Shown one piece after another: positions 35,072 through 46,560 of a stretch of DNA of 64,000 bases. The notes beneath the pieces are model-generated. The model ran no database searches and had not been told where the DNA came from. It saw only the letters and a list, made by a program, of their open reading frames with translations. Origin of the DNA: Circinella minor (lineage: Eukaryota; Mucoromycota; Mucoromycetes; Mucorales; Lichtheimiaceae); NCBI GenBank assembly GCA_016758965.1, contig JAEPRB010000005.1, positions 124,001 through 188,000 of the forward strand. Direction: 5' to 3'. The translations under genes and the position numbers were made by a program. The stretch's first letter is position 1. Every line of letters starts with the position of its first letter.

Positions 35072-36297
35072 TTAAGAAGCATTATTCTGTTTATTATTAT
35101 GATTAATTATATTCATCACTTGATCTAAATTCACTATTTCTTTATCTATTGAAGTGATATCTAATGAATTTTCTATCGTCATTGTATTTTGACGAGTTCT
35201 TTTTAATCCTGTCATATGTGCGTAACTTCCAAGAGCATGTCCTATATCATGAACAAGACTCCGCATATAAGTACCTCCGCCACATTCAACACGAAATAAT
35301 GCTTGTTGATTATTATCATGAAATTCCATTAATTCCAATGCTAATATTTGAACTTTACGTGGTTCAATTGGTTTAGGTAATTCAATTCCTTGTCTTGCAT
35401 AATCATAAGCTCTTTTTCCTTGAATTGAAATAGCTGAATATCTATTTATTGATTATTATTAATTAGAGCTAATCCAAAACCAAAACCAAAAACAAAACAA
35501 AACAAAACAAACAATAATCTTAAAACGGTAATTTTACATTGGTGGGATTTGGGTAATTTCCCCTTTGAATTGAGGCAAGATCGACAAAATGCTTTGTTGA
35601 TTTATATTATCCGTCGATCCACTGTGAGTGATAGTACCTTGACTGTCATAACTATCTGTTGCTTGACCAAATTTTGCTAATACTATATACTCCTTTATAC
35701 ATAATATTTAAGAAGAAGGAGTTATTATTGATTATAATATATACGTGATCATCAATAATTGATTATTGGAAAATAATAATGATATATTTATTCAGGGGAT
35801 ATTTTATATATAAATATAATAGAAAGAAAAGTGTAATAATTACCTTTGTGCATTGTAAATAATCATGTAACTTCTTACATCCATCTCCTACGCCTAATAC
35901 TGAAATATAATTATAATATTTAAATCATATAATAAGTATGTATAAACCTTATTATATAAGGTAACCTCTTTTTGTTGTTGTTGTTACTACTATTACATAC
36001 TTAATACGCCTTCAGCCAATGGGTCCTATACACATACCAACCCCTCTTTCTACATTAATACTTTACATGTTCAAAATATTGCTAGGTTTTTTTTATTTTC
36101 TTTACCAATGTGCCACCATGACCGATCTTGATCTTGTCACGTTGTGTAAGTTTTTTCGTCATTTCTAAACGTGCTTGAAGTTGTCTCGAAAGTGAATCTT
36201 GAACTTTATTGACTGCTTCTCTTGAAGTCCAACCAGTCGGTTTATATACAGAAAATACGCCATTCAGTGCATGGCGTAACGATCGAACTGAACTCAT
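35072..36297 (-). CDS. PUS4: tRNA pseudouridine-55 synthase, TruB/Pus4 family
   Basis: Five exons (36297-36106, 36025-36001, 35899-35844, 35692-35538, 35441-35072) give about 265 residues. The N-terminus GVFSVYKPTGWTSREAVNKV leads to the catalytic motif IGHGGTL|DPLAEGVLILG, whose aspartate (about residue 65) is the nucleophile and falls at the first codon of a 25-nt exon. Then come DYLQCTKEYIVLAKFG, TDSYDSQG, PPIYSAISIQGKRAYDYAR, and the RNA-contacting VECGGGTYMRSLVHDIGHAL. The family isomerises U55 in the T loop of tRNAs; Pus4 acts in cytoplasm and mitochondria. It is shorter than yeast Pus4 (403 residues) because it lacks the insertions and long C-terminal extension. Human TRUB1 is a closer size match. 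Confidence 0.9.
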
Positions 36298-36880
36298 TTT
36301 TGTTTTTGTTTTTTATGTAAGGTAAAAAAAAAAAAAAAAAAGAAGACGAAAATTTATTGCCTACTTCATTATAGGTTCCGCTATTATCTATCCCTTTCTT
36401 ATAGATCCATCTTCAACAAAACATAAGCTACTACGACTTTGGTTTAATCATACTTCAGGCACATTATAGATATTTTTGAATAATATCCACACCATTAATT
36501 GTGTAATGTACTATAGTTATAATAGCGACCCAGTATTACATCATAATGTATTTCGTTTTTTGATTATAACTCACAAGATCCCATTGCTTCGGCTATATTT
36601 TGTCACAGAATTTAAAGTGGTTTGATTATCACATACGGAGTGTTTTGTATGTGTGTCATGAATAACTGATTTTACTCCTCTGTACATTTATAGTCTTTAT
36701 AGTTTATAACTTAATAGCCACTATTTGATAAAATTATGCAACAAATGGTTTTATCATCTGTCAAAATATAAAAGCTTGAGGAAGGAGGGATAATTATAAA
36801 TCTTGCTTCCGCAGCATTATTGTGGTACATACTTTTTTTTTCTCACTCTCTTTTCCTTCTCTCAATTTCTATCTGTAAAT
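36298..36880. promoter_or_regulatory. Divergent promoter region (Pus4 / prolidase) with TATA-like box
   Basis: The spacer lies between opposite start codons. TATAAAAG at about 36767-36774 lies roughly 107 bp upstream of the prolidase ATG, and a pyrimidine-rich tract (36830-36870) immediately precedes it. A poly-A/T run (36324-36341) precedes the Pus4 start. Other elements are not recognised. Confidence 0.5.
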
Positions 36881-38890
36881 ATGACTTCATATCTTTCTTC
36901 AACTGAACGACTTCCAACAAAACAACATTATCTCAAAGTTAAAAAACTTCTTAACCCTGATAAAAAACAGCGTGGTATCATTTATCATCGAGGTAGTGAT
37001 ATACAGCTACGAGACGATACTGACGTGGAACTGGGTTTTCGTAACGAAAGTAACTTTGTCTATTTGACTGGTAACTATAGTATATATTTTTATTCATACC
37101 TTTATATATATATTCCTATACTCCATGTCCATTCATATGCACACATGGCAATAAAATATATTTAGGTGTCGAAGATGCTGGTTTTCATGTTGTCATTGAT
37201 CTAGAAACTGATCTTATATATCTAATTCCACCTACTATACCTGATGGGGATGTTCTTTGGAATGGTCCACCTGATAGTCCCGTTGCTTTATTACAAAAAT
37301 ATGATGTCGATTCCATTATTACTGAAGCTGATTTACCCAACTTGTTGACACAATTAAACTCTCAGGTCATTCATTGTCTTGATACCACCGATACCACTGC
37401 GCTTTGTGAAGCAGGTGTGGATTGTAACTTAATTAATTTTACTGCATTAAAAGGGGCTATTCATGAAGCGCGACTTACAAAATTTCCTTGGGAACTGGAG
37501 TTGATACGTTATGCTTGTCATATCTCTTCTCATGCACATATTGCACTTATGCAACATACAAAGCCCCGCCAAAGAGAATGGGAATTGGAAGCACGATTTC
37601 GTTGGGAGTGTGCAAAAAATGGTAAATATATAAACATGTGTAGTGTAATAAAAAAAATGATTCAATAGTCAATGTAAACTGATTTTCCGGGCACTATTGA
37701 ATGGATGAATAATGGTTTGTTATTACTACTATTAGGTATGCAAATACAATGCTACCTTCCTATTATTGCTTCAGGTCCCCGAGCAGCCACATTGCACTAT
37801 ACAAAAAATAATCAGGTTATTCCTTCTGGTCCACATAGCCTAGTACTTGTTGATGCAGGCGGTGAACGACGTTGCTATGGAAGGTACTTTATTATTGCTA
37901 TATAATTTCTATTTAATGTGTTGAGGTATATATTAGTTTTATGTAAAAAGTCAATTCCATATTTATTTGTAATTTTGTGATAATAGTGATGTGACTCGAA
38001 CGTTTCCTGCTTCCGGTACATTTAGCCAAGAAGCAAGAACAATTTATGAAATTGTATTAAAAGTGCAAGAGGTAAATCAATGTTTATTTATGATTAGTAA
38101 AAAAGAAGATTGGATCATACCTTACATTTGATTTATATTTATTTATTTACATATAATATAGGCTATATTAGAAAGACTGAAGCCAGGCGTGTTTTGGCCA
38201 GATATGCATAGATTGGCAATACATATATTAGCTCATGAACTTTTAAGGATTGGTATTCTCGTTAATGGAACAGCTAGTGAGTTAATTGAAACCGGCGTAA
38301 TAAGAGCATTTTATTTCCATGGTAACAATATGGGTTTTCATTTCTGTTTTTTGGAGGGTATACAGATATGTAAAAGTATATGTATATATTTTCTAACTGA
38401 AACTATCATTATTATTATTGTTAGGTACGGGTCATTCTGTGGGCCTTGACGTCCATGACGTGGGAGGGTATGCATTTTATTATATATAAAAAAGAAATCA
38501 AACAAAACAAAATTTTAGAATATCATGAAAAGAAAAACTCATTATACACTATACATTTATAATAATAGACAAGGTGTTGGTGTCTTAGCCTCCAATTCTA
38601 CTAACAGTAATTCTATAAATGAACAATATATTTTAAGAAAGCCATTGGAGAAAGATATGGTAATCACAGTTGAACCTGGGTTATATTTCAACAAGACAAG
38701 TTTGGCCATGTGGACAAGAGTGCCTTATCTACGTAAATATTTCAATATGGAACGAATTGAACAATATCTACCTGTGGGTGGTGTACGTATTGAGGATACA
38801 GTGCTTATTACAGAGACAGGAATTGATAATTTGACTGTTGCTCCCAAAACGGTCAAAGATATTGAAGCTGTTATGGCTATGGAAAAGTAG
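36881..38890 (+). CDS. Xaa-Pro dipeptidase (prolidase), M24 family
   Basis: Seven exons (36881-37070, 37166-37621, 37736-37883, 37987-38071, 38162-38321, 38425-38467, 38569-38890) give 467 residues. The N-terminal aminopeptidase-P domain includes RGIIYHRGSD and ESNFVYLTGVEDAGF. The catalytic pita-bread domain has all five metal ligands: the aspartates in LVLVDAGGE and SDVTRTFP, the histidine in HGTGHSVGLDVHDVGG, and the glutamates in VITVEPGLYF and GGVRIEDTVLI. The enzyme hydrolyses dipeptides with C-terminal proline, recycling proline in the cytosol, and needs two Mn/Co ions. The start at 36881 (MTSYLSSTERLP) was preferred to an upstream in-frame ATG that would add a hydrophobic leader absent from relatives. 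Confidence 0.93.
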
Positions 38891-39589
38891 AAAGAGTAAA
38901 GAAAAATGTGTCTGTGAGCGAGTGAATTGTATGTTATGTATTGTTTAAATATATTTTAATTTGATATACCCCATTCATTCACATACTTTCTGTCATTTGA
39001 AAATATACATATTTATTGCTCGGACAGTGGGAATTGGAAACTTGTATCCAGAACTTACTGGCTACAAATTAACAAGGTAGAGTTGTTATTGTTGAGAATA
39101 TAAAAGGCCACTTTTAATTGAATATCTCCCTCTTTGGTTTCTGAATAAAAAGAGTGAAAGGAGGTCCAATATTATTCTATATATGTTGCTGCGGCATAGT
39201 ATTATACACGTTTCAGGAAAACATAATCGTCATGTGCGAATCGGAGGAAGAAATATAGTGTTATATGACAATTTCTGTAAAATTCTGTTCTGAAATATTG
39301 AATATGTATGTAAGCATCTCCTGATCATTTAGGTGCTATATATAGCAATAATCAAAGATATCTATAATCATTCTTATATCTGGTTGTCATAGTCAATATT
39401 ATAAAGCATAAATAATACTGTATAGTGCAGCTTATCTTCAGTATGATAGTTAATTTTTTTTCTGTGACACTTTTTCAAAGAAAAAATACATTTGTTATCT
39501 AGTAAAATATTGTATAAAAGTAAAAAAGTGCTTATAAATAGTGAACGGATTACCGAGTACTTATGTGAACTCTTTTGAAATATATATAT
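38891..39589. other. 3' flank of prolidase gene
   Basis: AT-rich DNA without a recognisable gene, leading to the inverted-repeat element. Confidence 0.55.
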
Positions 39590-40379
39590 CGTCCCCACTC
39601 GCTATAACAATACCCCCCGTGAGACCAAAAGACCATCGTTATATCGAATTTATATCCTTATAACTGAATTCTTGATCTGAGTTATATGTAATGATCAGGT
39701 AAAGTGCTACCCATCTATACTCGACCTCAGATGTGTATCTAATATGTCTCATAAAAAGAAGGAAAAAAGCTATAGTACATCATTATATCTTACTTCATGC
39801 TATAAACAAGTTGTACAATATAATAAGAACAAAAACATTTTTTTTCTTTACACAGTTTTATCTCTTGTCTTATTATTTCTAATCGAATCGCAACTACATT
39901 ATCATACCTAATTAATGCTGATGCCTTATAAGAAAAAAACTTTGAGTATCTTTCTAAACATCAAAAACTATTTACACATTGTTTACAAAGCCATGCAAAA
40001 TGGTAAAGGACAAGTTATAATTGCATACTAGTGGGCGAAAAACAAAGCTTGATTTTCATAAGGACGAAACAGAAGCAGGCTAGCACTGTTTTTTTTTTGT
40101 TTTTTTTTATTGAAGATAAATTAAATGTTCAAATTATTAAATTCTTGACAAAAAAAGTTCAAAGCCCAACGTTAGAAGACCAAAAAATATCCAGCAATCA
40201 CCATTATTTCTTTTTTTAAAATATAAATATATCATTTGTCCCCTCGATATAACGATATTTTTGCTATAACACTATCGGATATCGTTATATAACGTTAACG
40301 ATATTTCCCTGCTTAATCTGTCTTGAACCCCAAAACACTATCGTTATATTATCGAATATCGTTATAGCGAGCGGTGACG
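39590..40379. mobile_element. 790-bp non-autonomous inverted-repeat element
   Basis: The ends are inverted repeats: CGTCCCCACTCGCTATAAC at 39590-39608 and GTTATAGCGAGCGGTGACG at 40361-40379, matching at 17 of 19 positions. Sub-terminal copies of the motif atcgttata (near 39634, 40261, 40281 and 40341) occur in various orientations. The interior has no intact transposase frame; the 40031-40219 frame is low-complexity at its end. A target-site duplication is not obvious. It behaves like a MITE or a deleted DNA transposon sitting between the convergent prolidase and protease genes. A near-match to its right tip is found near 18395. Confidence 0.65.
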
Positions 40380-40459
40380 GTACGTATAAATGAATAATTG
40401 TAAAGAAAACATGAGATATTTTTAAATAAGTATAATATAACAGTATCTATATCTATTAT

Positions 40460-42520
40460 TTAGCGAGCAATTCTTCCAAGTCCGAGACGTTTGTTATCAT
40501 CATCATACACTGATACAAATTGTTGTAAAAATCCATAACCAAGAATAGAATCCACAAATGAGGGTGCTTCATACAAATATGTATAACAATATTCAACCGA
40601 GTTGTAAAACTATTATGCAGAATAACAGAAAAGTTAATAATGATCTTGACACTTCAATTTTTGTTAATGAAGAAAGTAGAATTAAACTTACGGCGCCTCC
40701 TACTGAGTAAGGAACAATGTATTCTTGTGGGTTTATTGTAAATTCATGTGAACCCATGGTAAATGTAATTGGAACAAGGTCAGGAGTATCACAAGGAACT
40801 AAATATTGTCCCCAATAATCGGTGGATAGCCCTCTAACTTTGCTCATTACAGAAATAACGATTTCCTGTGGTAAAAAAATAAGTGTGGATCCTAAAATTC
40901 GATTAAAAATATTATATATTTTGTGTCATAAAAAAAGAGGTCTATTAGATATCATTGCTTTGGCGTCCATTGATATCTATTAATTCTTTTTAACATAATC
41001 ATCTAACAAACCTGTATCAACCAATGAAGGTAACCCAGTTTCATAATTTGTTACGTTTCCATCAACAGTAATCTTATGAATATCTACGGCCCAATAATCC
41101 TAAAAAAATGTTACTTAGAATTTTTTCTCTACATATAACCCTAGTCAATTACAAACCTTATAGTTTTCGTTTGTTGTAATGGGCATATATTTAATTGTGT
41201 TATTTTCGACTTTAGATAAGTCAACTATGCAGGTTTTGTAAGTTGATAGAATTAAAATTTCAGTAGAGTAAAAATAATATAATCAATTTTCCACCTCGAT
41301 ATAAATGCTTCAAAATAGAATGACTATAACTTACCACCACCAAAGACAATATCACCATTCACTCGTGTATCAGATTGTTTAGCATCATCAATTGATTTGA
41401 AATAAACGGAAAATGTACTATTTTTAATCATACCAGCATTCTTCATGCTTGTTACAAGGGTTGGAACGACAACGTTATCAGGATTGTTATATTTGCTAAG
41501 AGCATCTGGACCAATGCCGACAATACCATCTTTATAATAATAATACAATGATTAATATAATAAACTTATTGGGAACAATATACATATCCGTTACGCAGTT
41601 AATTAATATTCACTAAAAAAAAGAGTATCTGACAGCTTTGTTACCTGCACCATCGCTGGTCAATTCACCATCATTCATATCAGATACGGCAAATTCCTTT
41701 TTAAAGATAATGAGCAAAATAAAAAAAAATGCGAATTAAATCAAACATTCCCCAAAGATTTCTTATTACAAACTATGTATATAGTAAATGATTCTACAAA
41801 AGCTTACCGTGTTAGGAACTGAGAAATTCCCATTAAACGTGAATGTATCCTAGGTAATGTGATGAGTAATTAAAAAATAATCCATGGTTTCGATGAATGT
41901 ATAAACAATGAATGATCAATTTAATATTATTATGAAAGTAAATTATTATTTTGAGTTTATATTATACCTTTCCATAAAAACCTCTTGAAAAACCTTGTCC
42001 ATAACGAATGCCAAATAACATATCTGTTTGCTCAAATGTACTTGAAGCATTCGGTGATAATGTATGTGGTGGATAACCACAGGATTCACCACAACCTTCT
42101 AATGGAACCCAGGTGGTAGAAGAACCTGTATCCAAAAGCAAAGTGAATGGTTGAGGAGGTGTACCAATAGAAACATTCATAAGATACTATATATCAATTT
42201 TTAATTTAATAATATAGTACAATGTCATTTATGCACATATTGGTACAACACAATGGATGATTGCTGAATAAAAGATATAATAATTTTACCGCCAAATCAA
42301 TGTTTTCCAAGGGTACTTTAAAAGATGATACTTGTTCAGCATCAGCTTTTTGAAAACCCCATTGTGGTAAATTAGCTGTTTTACGATCTATTCCAACAAT
42401 TGGGATTGATAGTAATCCATCATTATTTTCAACTTCATTAAATGATGTAATTGTTGCTGCTTGAACGCTCCAAAATGCTGCTACTGTTATCGAAAGTAAA
42501 GAAAATCTCCACTTTGACAT
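40460..42520 (-). CDS. Secreted A1-family aspartic protease
   Basis: Nine exons (42520-42290, 42186-41968, 41849-41808, 41696-41645, 41529-41335, 41224-41157, 41099-41012, 40891-40692, 40609-40460) give about 414 residues. A signal peptide (residues 1-21, hydrophobic LLSITVAAFWSVQA) is followed by a short propeptide and the mature enzyme. The first active site is LLLDTGSSTTWVP (Asp96) and the second is SLVDTGSTLIFLP (about Asp297). ADGIVGIGPDALSKY and VFGG are typical flap-side and core segments; ILGYGFLQQFVSVYDDDNKR, then LGLG, is the conserved C-terminal hydrophobic-hydrophobic-Gly motif. The enzyme cleaves proteins at acidic pH outside the cell or in the vacuole. No GPI-anchor tail is seen, so it is probably secreted. 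Like its neighbours it has many short introns. Confidence 0.92.
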
Positions 42521-42930
42521 TTTTTTTATTATTATTTCTGGTAGTATATAAAATCCCCTTTTCGTCTACCTTTACTATTTATATCATTTCTCTCATATCT
42601 TTTCCTCACCCCACTTTCCAATTCAACTTATCGGTAGTAACTATTTATTAAGAATGCCGTTTCAATTTAAATTCCCTTCCCAACCTCTTCCTTTTCTACC
42701 TCTTATAGAACAATAAAAAAACAGAAAAATAATGAAGCAACAAATTCGCATAATAAAATGTATGGACGTTCGTTATTGTTATTGTTGTAGTTGTTGTTTT
42801 GTAGATAATGTATTTTTTTTTAATAAAAAAAGACAAAGGCGGGAAAGAAGGAAATACAGCACACAAATTTGAAAACAACATGATACACACCACAAAAAAA
42901 AAAAAAGAAAAAAAGAAAGAAGCGACCAGT
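42521..42930. promoter_or_regulatory. Promoter of the aspartic protease gene
   Basis: On the minus strand TATAAATAG (plus 42576-42584) lies about 56-64 bp upstream of the protease start codon and is a good TATA-box candidate. The remaining spacer is the 3' flank of the eS24 gene. Confidence 0.5.
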
Positions 42931-43700
42931 TTATTTCTTGGCAGCACTGGCATTCTTCTTGGTACCGCGGACCTTCTTGGCGCGGTTCTTCTTTTCCTTG
43001 CGTTGCTTGCGACCACCCTTGGGTGCTTCGGCAAGACCAATCTATAAAATTATATTTTTCATGCATAAAAGAAGAATTAATTTTCCCTGAAAAATAAAAT
43101 TATTCCCCTCCTCTCTCTCTGAGTATACTATTGTTACACATACGCGGACAAGACGATGCTTAGGTTCAAACTTCTTGAGGGATTCAGCTGAGTCATAGAT
43201 CAAAGCGAAACCAGTGGTCTTACCACCACCAAAGTGAGTCTTGAAACCAAAGACAGAAACAACTTCCTTGTTAGACTTGTACATCTTTGCAAGCTTTTCA
43301 CGGAGTTCGTCCTTGGGAACGGTGGCACGACCAGGATGGATGACATCAACTACCATTTGCTTACGTTGAAGCAAACGGTTCGTAAGGAACTTACGGGTGC
43401 GAATGGTCACAGTCGCGGCGTCAGCCTATAATTTTTTTTTTTTTTTTTGGTTGAAAAATTAAATATATAAAATCGTCATTAAAATTTCGTCTTCCAAATG
43501 GGGTTGCACGTTATATATATTATATATTGCAGTGTCTCGTAAAAATGTTGAAAAATATAAAATCGATTTTTTTGATTTTCGATTTCATCCATCCATCCAT
43601 TCTATCTGATCCATCCATCTATTCATCCATCCATTCTCATCTTTTCATTCACGATTCCCCTTCTCTTTTAATTTCATCTTTATCTATATGCCCTTACCAT
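42931..43700 (-). CDS. RPS24: 40S ribosomal protein S24 (eS24)
   Basis: Three exons (43700-43698, 43425-43144, 43041-42931) give 131 residues (yeast eS24 has 135). Exon 1 consists of the ATG alone, followed directly by gtaagg. Exon 2 starts [20 protein letters not shown] and includes [19 protein letters not shown] and [15 protein letters not shown]. Exon 3 continues [20 protein letters not shown] and ends with lysines. eS24 sits on the 40S body and is needed for 18S rRNA maturation. The intron placing the start codon by itself is common in ribosomal-protein genes of intron-rich fungi. A run of ATCC tetranucleotides lies in intron 1 (43586-43636). Confidence 0.94.
43586..43636. repeat. ATCC tetranucleotide repeat in eS24 intron 1
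   Basis: Plus-strand catccatccatccatt and related runs extend over about 50 bp, interrupted by tctatctgat. Similar GGAT runs precede the eL15 gene. Confidence 0.75.
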
Positions 43701-44219
43701 AATGATGGATCGTAGGGGAAAGGAAGTTGCCTAGTTCGTGAGCATTTCGCATTAATATCACCTCCGCTTTTGGTTCCGTTCTAAAATTGGCAATTTTGCA
43801 TTTTTTTTTTTCTGATAAAATTTATGGCAGCAGCCCAGAATATTTTGGCTTGAAATAAAAACTCTGATAAGTAAAATCAAAATGCAAAATATATTGATTG
43901 CCATAGAAACTGGTACCTATGACAACAATATCATGGTCATAATACTATGATACGTATATTTATATATTATTCGAATATGTTTCAAATTTTGCATAATAAG
44001 CAATAATGTCATTGTTTCTTTCGTCCGATCTCCGTCAATATACCAAGCTGTTTATTAAAGTCTGTTGTATTTTAACCTAACCCCCTCCCCTTTTTTTTAA
44101 AAAAAACCTTTGAAGAATTAAAATAGTTGTATTCAGATATTTTGTATTGAGAAATAAAAAATAAAAAACAATTACAACAAGAGAAGATATATATATAAAG
44201 TAGCTATGGCAATTTTTTT
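43701..44219. promoter_or_regulatory. 5' flank of eS24
   Basis: Immediately upstream of the eS24 start (sense strand) is a pyrimidine-rich tract, cttcctttcccc, which could act as an initiator-like or TOP-like sequence (inference). The remainder is AT-rich and ends at the 3' side of the coiled-coil gene. Confidence 0.4.
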
Positions 44220-45581
44220 TTATACACAAAGTACTTTTGCAGGTACAAGGAAACCATGTTCAGCATCGTTTGGATCTGTTGCAGCAAAAGCAGGAGTGAT
44301 GACCAGCAACACCGTACCTTCTGCTTTTCCTTTACTTGCAGCCTTCATACAATCACCATCAAAATCTATGACACCTTCTTCAATAGGTTTGGTTTCCACA
44401 GGTAATTCCTGACCCTTAATTGCCAAATTCAATTTTGCCGCACGATGAATGATATTAGACACCTTCTTTTCTTGATTAAGATCTCCTTTTATTTTGGGAC
44501 ATACTCGACCAATAGTTTCCAAGACAGACTGTACAATCTTCTGTTTAGCTTGAGCAATTGATTCTTCTTCATCTTCTGGTTGTTTTGCAACCAATGCACT
44601 TGCTTGCTGTCGAAGTCGAGTGGCCCATTCTGGATTACGTTTGAAAAACCATTCTTCCACTTGTTGATAAGCGTCGTTTATAGACACACCTGGTTGTAAT
44701 GGTTTTCGTAACAATGAATCCAAAATCACCTCGACAATGTATTTTTCAATAAACAAACCAATATATCCAGTATCTAATGTTTCTTCTCCTTCTTTCAACA
44801 ATTGATCACGTATCGTTTCTTGTTTATCCGCCCATCGTTCCATAATAAACGCTGTTCCAGCTTCTCTATCGGCCTTGGATCGAAGACCCATACATAGATT
44901 ACCGACTTGACTGAACAAATGACTAATTTCGGACTGAATTGTGGATAAATCATCGTCGGTAGCACGGATTTGTCGTACATGAGAATAATAATTGCTTTCC
45001 ATGCGTTGATATTCTTGTTTTCTTTTTTCCATTTCATTCAATACATGTTGGTATGTCAATTGTAGCCTTTCATATTCACGTTGTTGCTCTTCCAATGCCA
45101 TGGTTGTTGCTTTGGCTGCCTCTCGTTCCAATTTACGTTCTCGTTCAACCATTTCCATATATTGTTCTTTTTCATATTCAATACGCTCAACAATTTCTTT
45201 GTGAATCATGAGACTTTCTGAAAGTGAACGAATGTAAAGTTCTTGGTCAGACTCAGAATAAGTCATTCGTTGACGATAATCGTGGTCATTTTGTTGTGGC
45301 CTTTTATTATTATTTGTAGTAGAAGTGGTTGTATGACTACTATGACTACTTTCAGATTTGCGTGAAAAAGATGAATGTGTCGGTGAAGAAACACTTGTAG
45401 TAGTAATTATACCATTCATATTGACGTCTTCTTCCTGTTGTTGTTGACTGTCATTTTTATTATTTATAGAAGTATTTTCCATTGTGTAGTCGATATTATC
45501 ACTGGTAGATTGTCGTTTTTGTTGGTCATATTGTTGGTCTTGCATTAGTTGGTCTTGTTGATTTTTATCGAGTGCTGACAT
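44220..45581 (-). CDS. Unrecognised 453-aa coiled-coil protein
   Basis: A single uninterrupted exon encodes 453 residues. The first roughly 110 are glutamine-, asparagine- and serine-rich and likely disordered. Residues about 115-230 form a charged coiled coil (SLMIHKEIVERIEYEKEQYM, EEQQREYERLQLTYQHVLNE). The last 220 residues look globular: FSQVGNLCMGLRSKADRE, YIGLFIEKYIVEVILDSLLR, QVEEWFFKRNPEWATRLRQQ, VIDFDGDCMKAASKGKAEGT and the end VLLVITPAFAATDPNDAEHG. I sense that similar C-terminal regions occur in other fungal proteins but cannot name a family. No membrane segment or signal peptide is present. The lack of introns contrasts with nearby genes. Confidence 0.85.
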   Translation of the reverse strand: MSALDKNQQDQLMQDQQYDQQKRQSTSDNIDYTMENTSINNKNDSQQQQEEDVNMNGIITTTSVSSPTHSSFSRKSESSHSSHTTTSTTNNNKRPQQNDHDYRQRMTYSESDQELYIRSLSESLMIHKEIVERIEYEKEQYMEMVERERKLEREAAKATTMALEEQQREYERLQLTYQHVLNEMEKRKQEYQRMESNYYSHVRQIRATDDDLSTIQSEISHLFSQVGNLCMGLRSKADREAGTAFIMERWADKQETIRDQLLKEGEETLDTGYIGLFIEKYIVEVILDSLLRKPLQPGVSINDAYQQVEEWFFKRNPEWATRLRQQASALVAKQPEDEEESIAQAKQKIVQSVLETIGRVCPKIKGDLNQEKKVSNIIHRAAKLNLAIKGQELPVETKPIEEGVIDFDGDCMKAASKGKAEGTVLLVITPAFAATDPNDAEHGFLVPAKVLCV

Positions 45582-46560
45582 TATGTTATATGTGTTATAT
45601 AATTAAGTAAAAAAAAAAAAAGAAAAAAAAAAAGGTTAAAAAAAAGGTTAAAAAAAAAGGGTGTCTTTCTACAATCGAATAGTTCTAAAAAAAGAAAAAA
45701 AAAAGATCGGAGCATCTAATTTTTTTGAATGATGTTGAATGATAAACATTCTTCCTATTTTATATCATTGTTAAATAAAAAAAGAAAAAGGACCTGGACC
45801 TCATTTTTGTTTCTTTGTTAAAATTACCCTGTCTTGTTGGGTCCTTATTCTTTTTTTTAAAAAAAAAAATAACAATAATTAAGTTATCAATGTGTATATG
45901 TGTGAAATTGCCACGTGTGGACCGTGCACACCCACACAAAGAATTTTTTCATTTAAATATATAATATCATTAATATTATTTGTATTATCTTTATTAACTA
46001 ACTAATTAAACGATTGGTAGTAATAATAAATCTTAAATCTTTTCAACATCATGATTATCCCAAGCTTAGGAATATTTGTATAATATGTTTATATGGTATA
46101 ATAACATTTTCATATATAAAAATTATATTTAACACGTGAAAAGTTATCTGTATAATTGTTAAACAACAAAGAAAAAAAATAATAAAGCAATTCTTTTTTA
46201 CTACTAATTTTAATTTTTATGCAGCAGCAGCAAAAAAATAAAATAAAAAAAGCTACTAGTGATAACGGCAGTAGTAGGAATAGATGTAATAGTGTAAGCT
46301 AGAAACAACAATGACAGCCTAATTTTTTGTACTAAAAAGTCGACCCGACGAACCAGAAGCAGAAGCGGTGGTTCTATAAGGAGTTCGCATTTTTTTCATG
46401 CTTTTTTTTTTTTTAATTCCGTGACTCTTCCTACCTCACTCTTTTTTTTTTTTTTTTTTTGCTCTCTCTCTCTCTTGTCTCTCTCTATTCCTCCTTTTTT
46501 TTGAAGTTGACACAAATACAACATAACTCTTACAGATCTTTTCAATTTTATATAACTCTG
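45582..46560. promoter_or_regulatory. Divergent promoter region (coiled-coil gene / Mit_KHE1 gene)
   Basis: This 979-bp spacer separates two opposite starts. It carries poly-A runs near 45608-45656, a CACGTG at 45912-45917 and a CACGTGA at 46134-46140 (E-box or bHLH-type cores), and a TTTTT/CTCTCTCT tract at 46441-46500 close to the plus-strand start. Binding is only inferred. Confidence 0.4.

Noticed and set aside
43426..43697. snoRNA hosted in the first intron of eS24
   Set aside because: C-box-like GATGA strings exist because of the ATCC repeat, but no matching D box or terminal stem was found.
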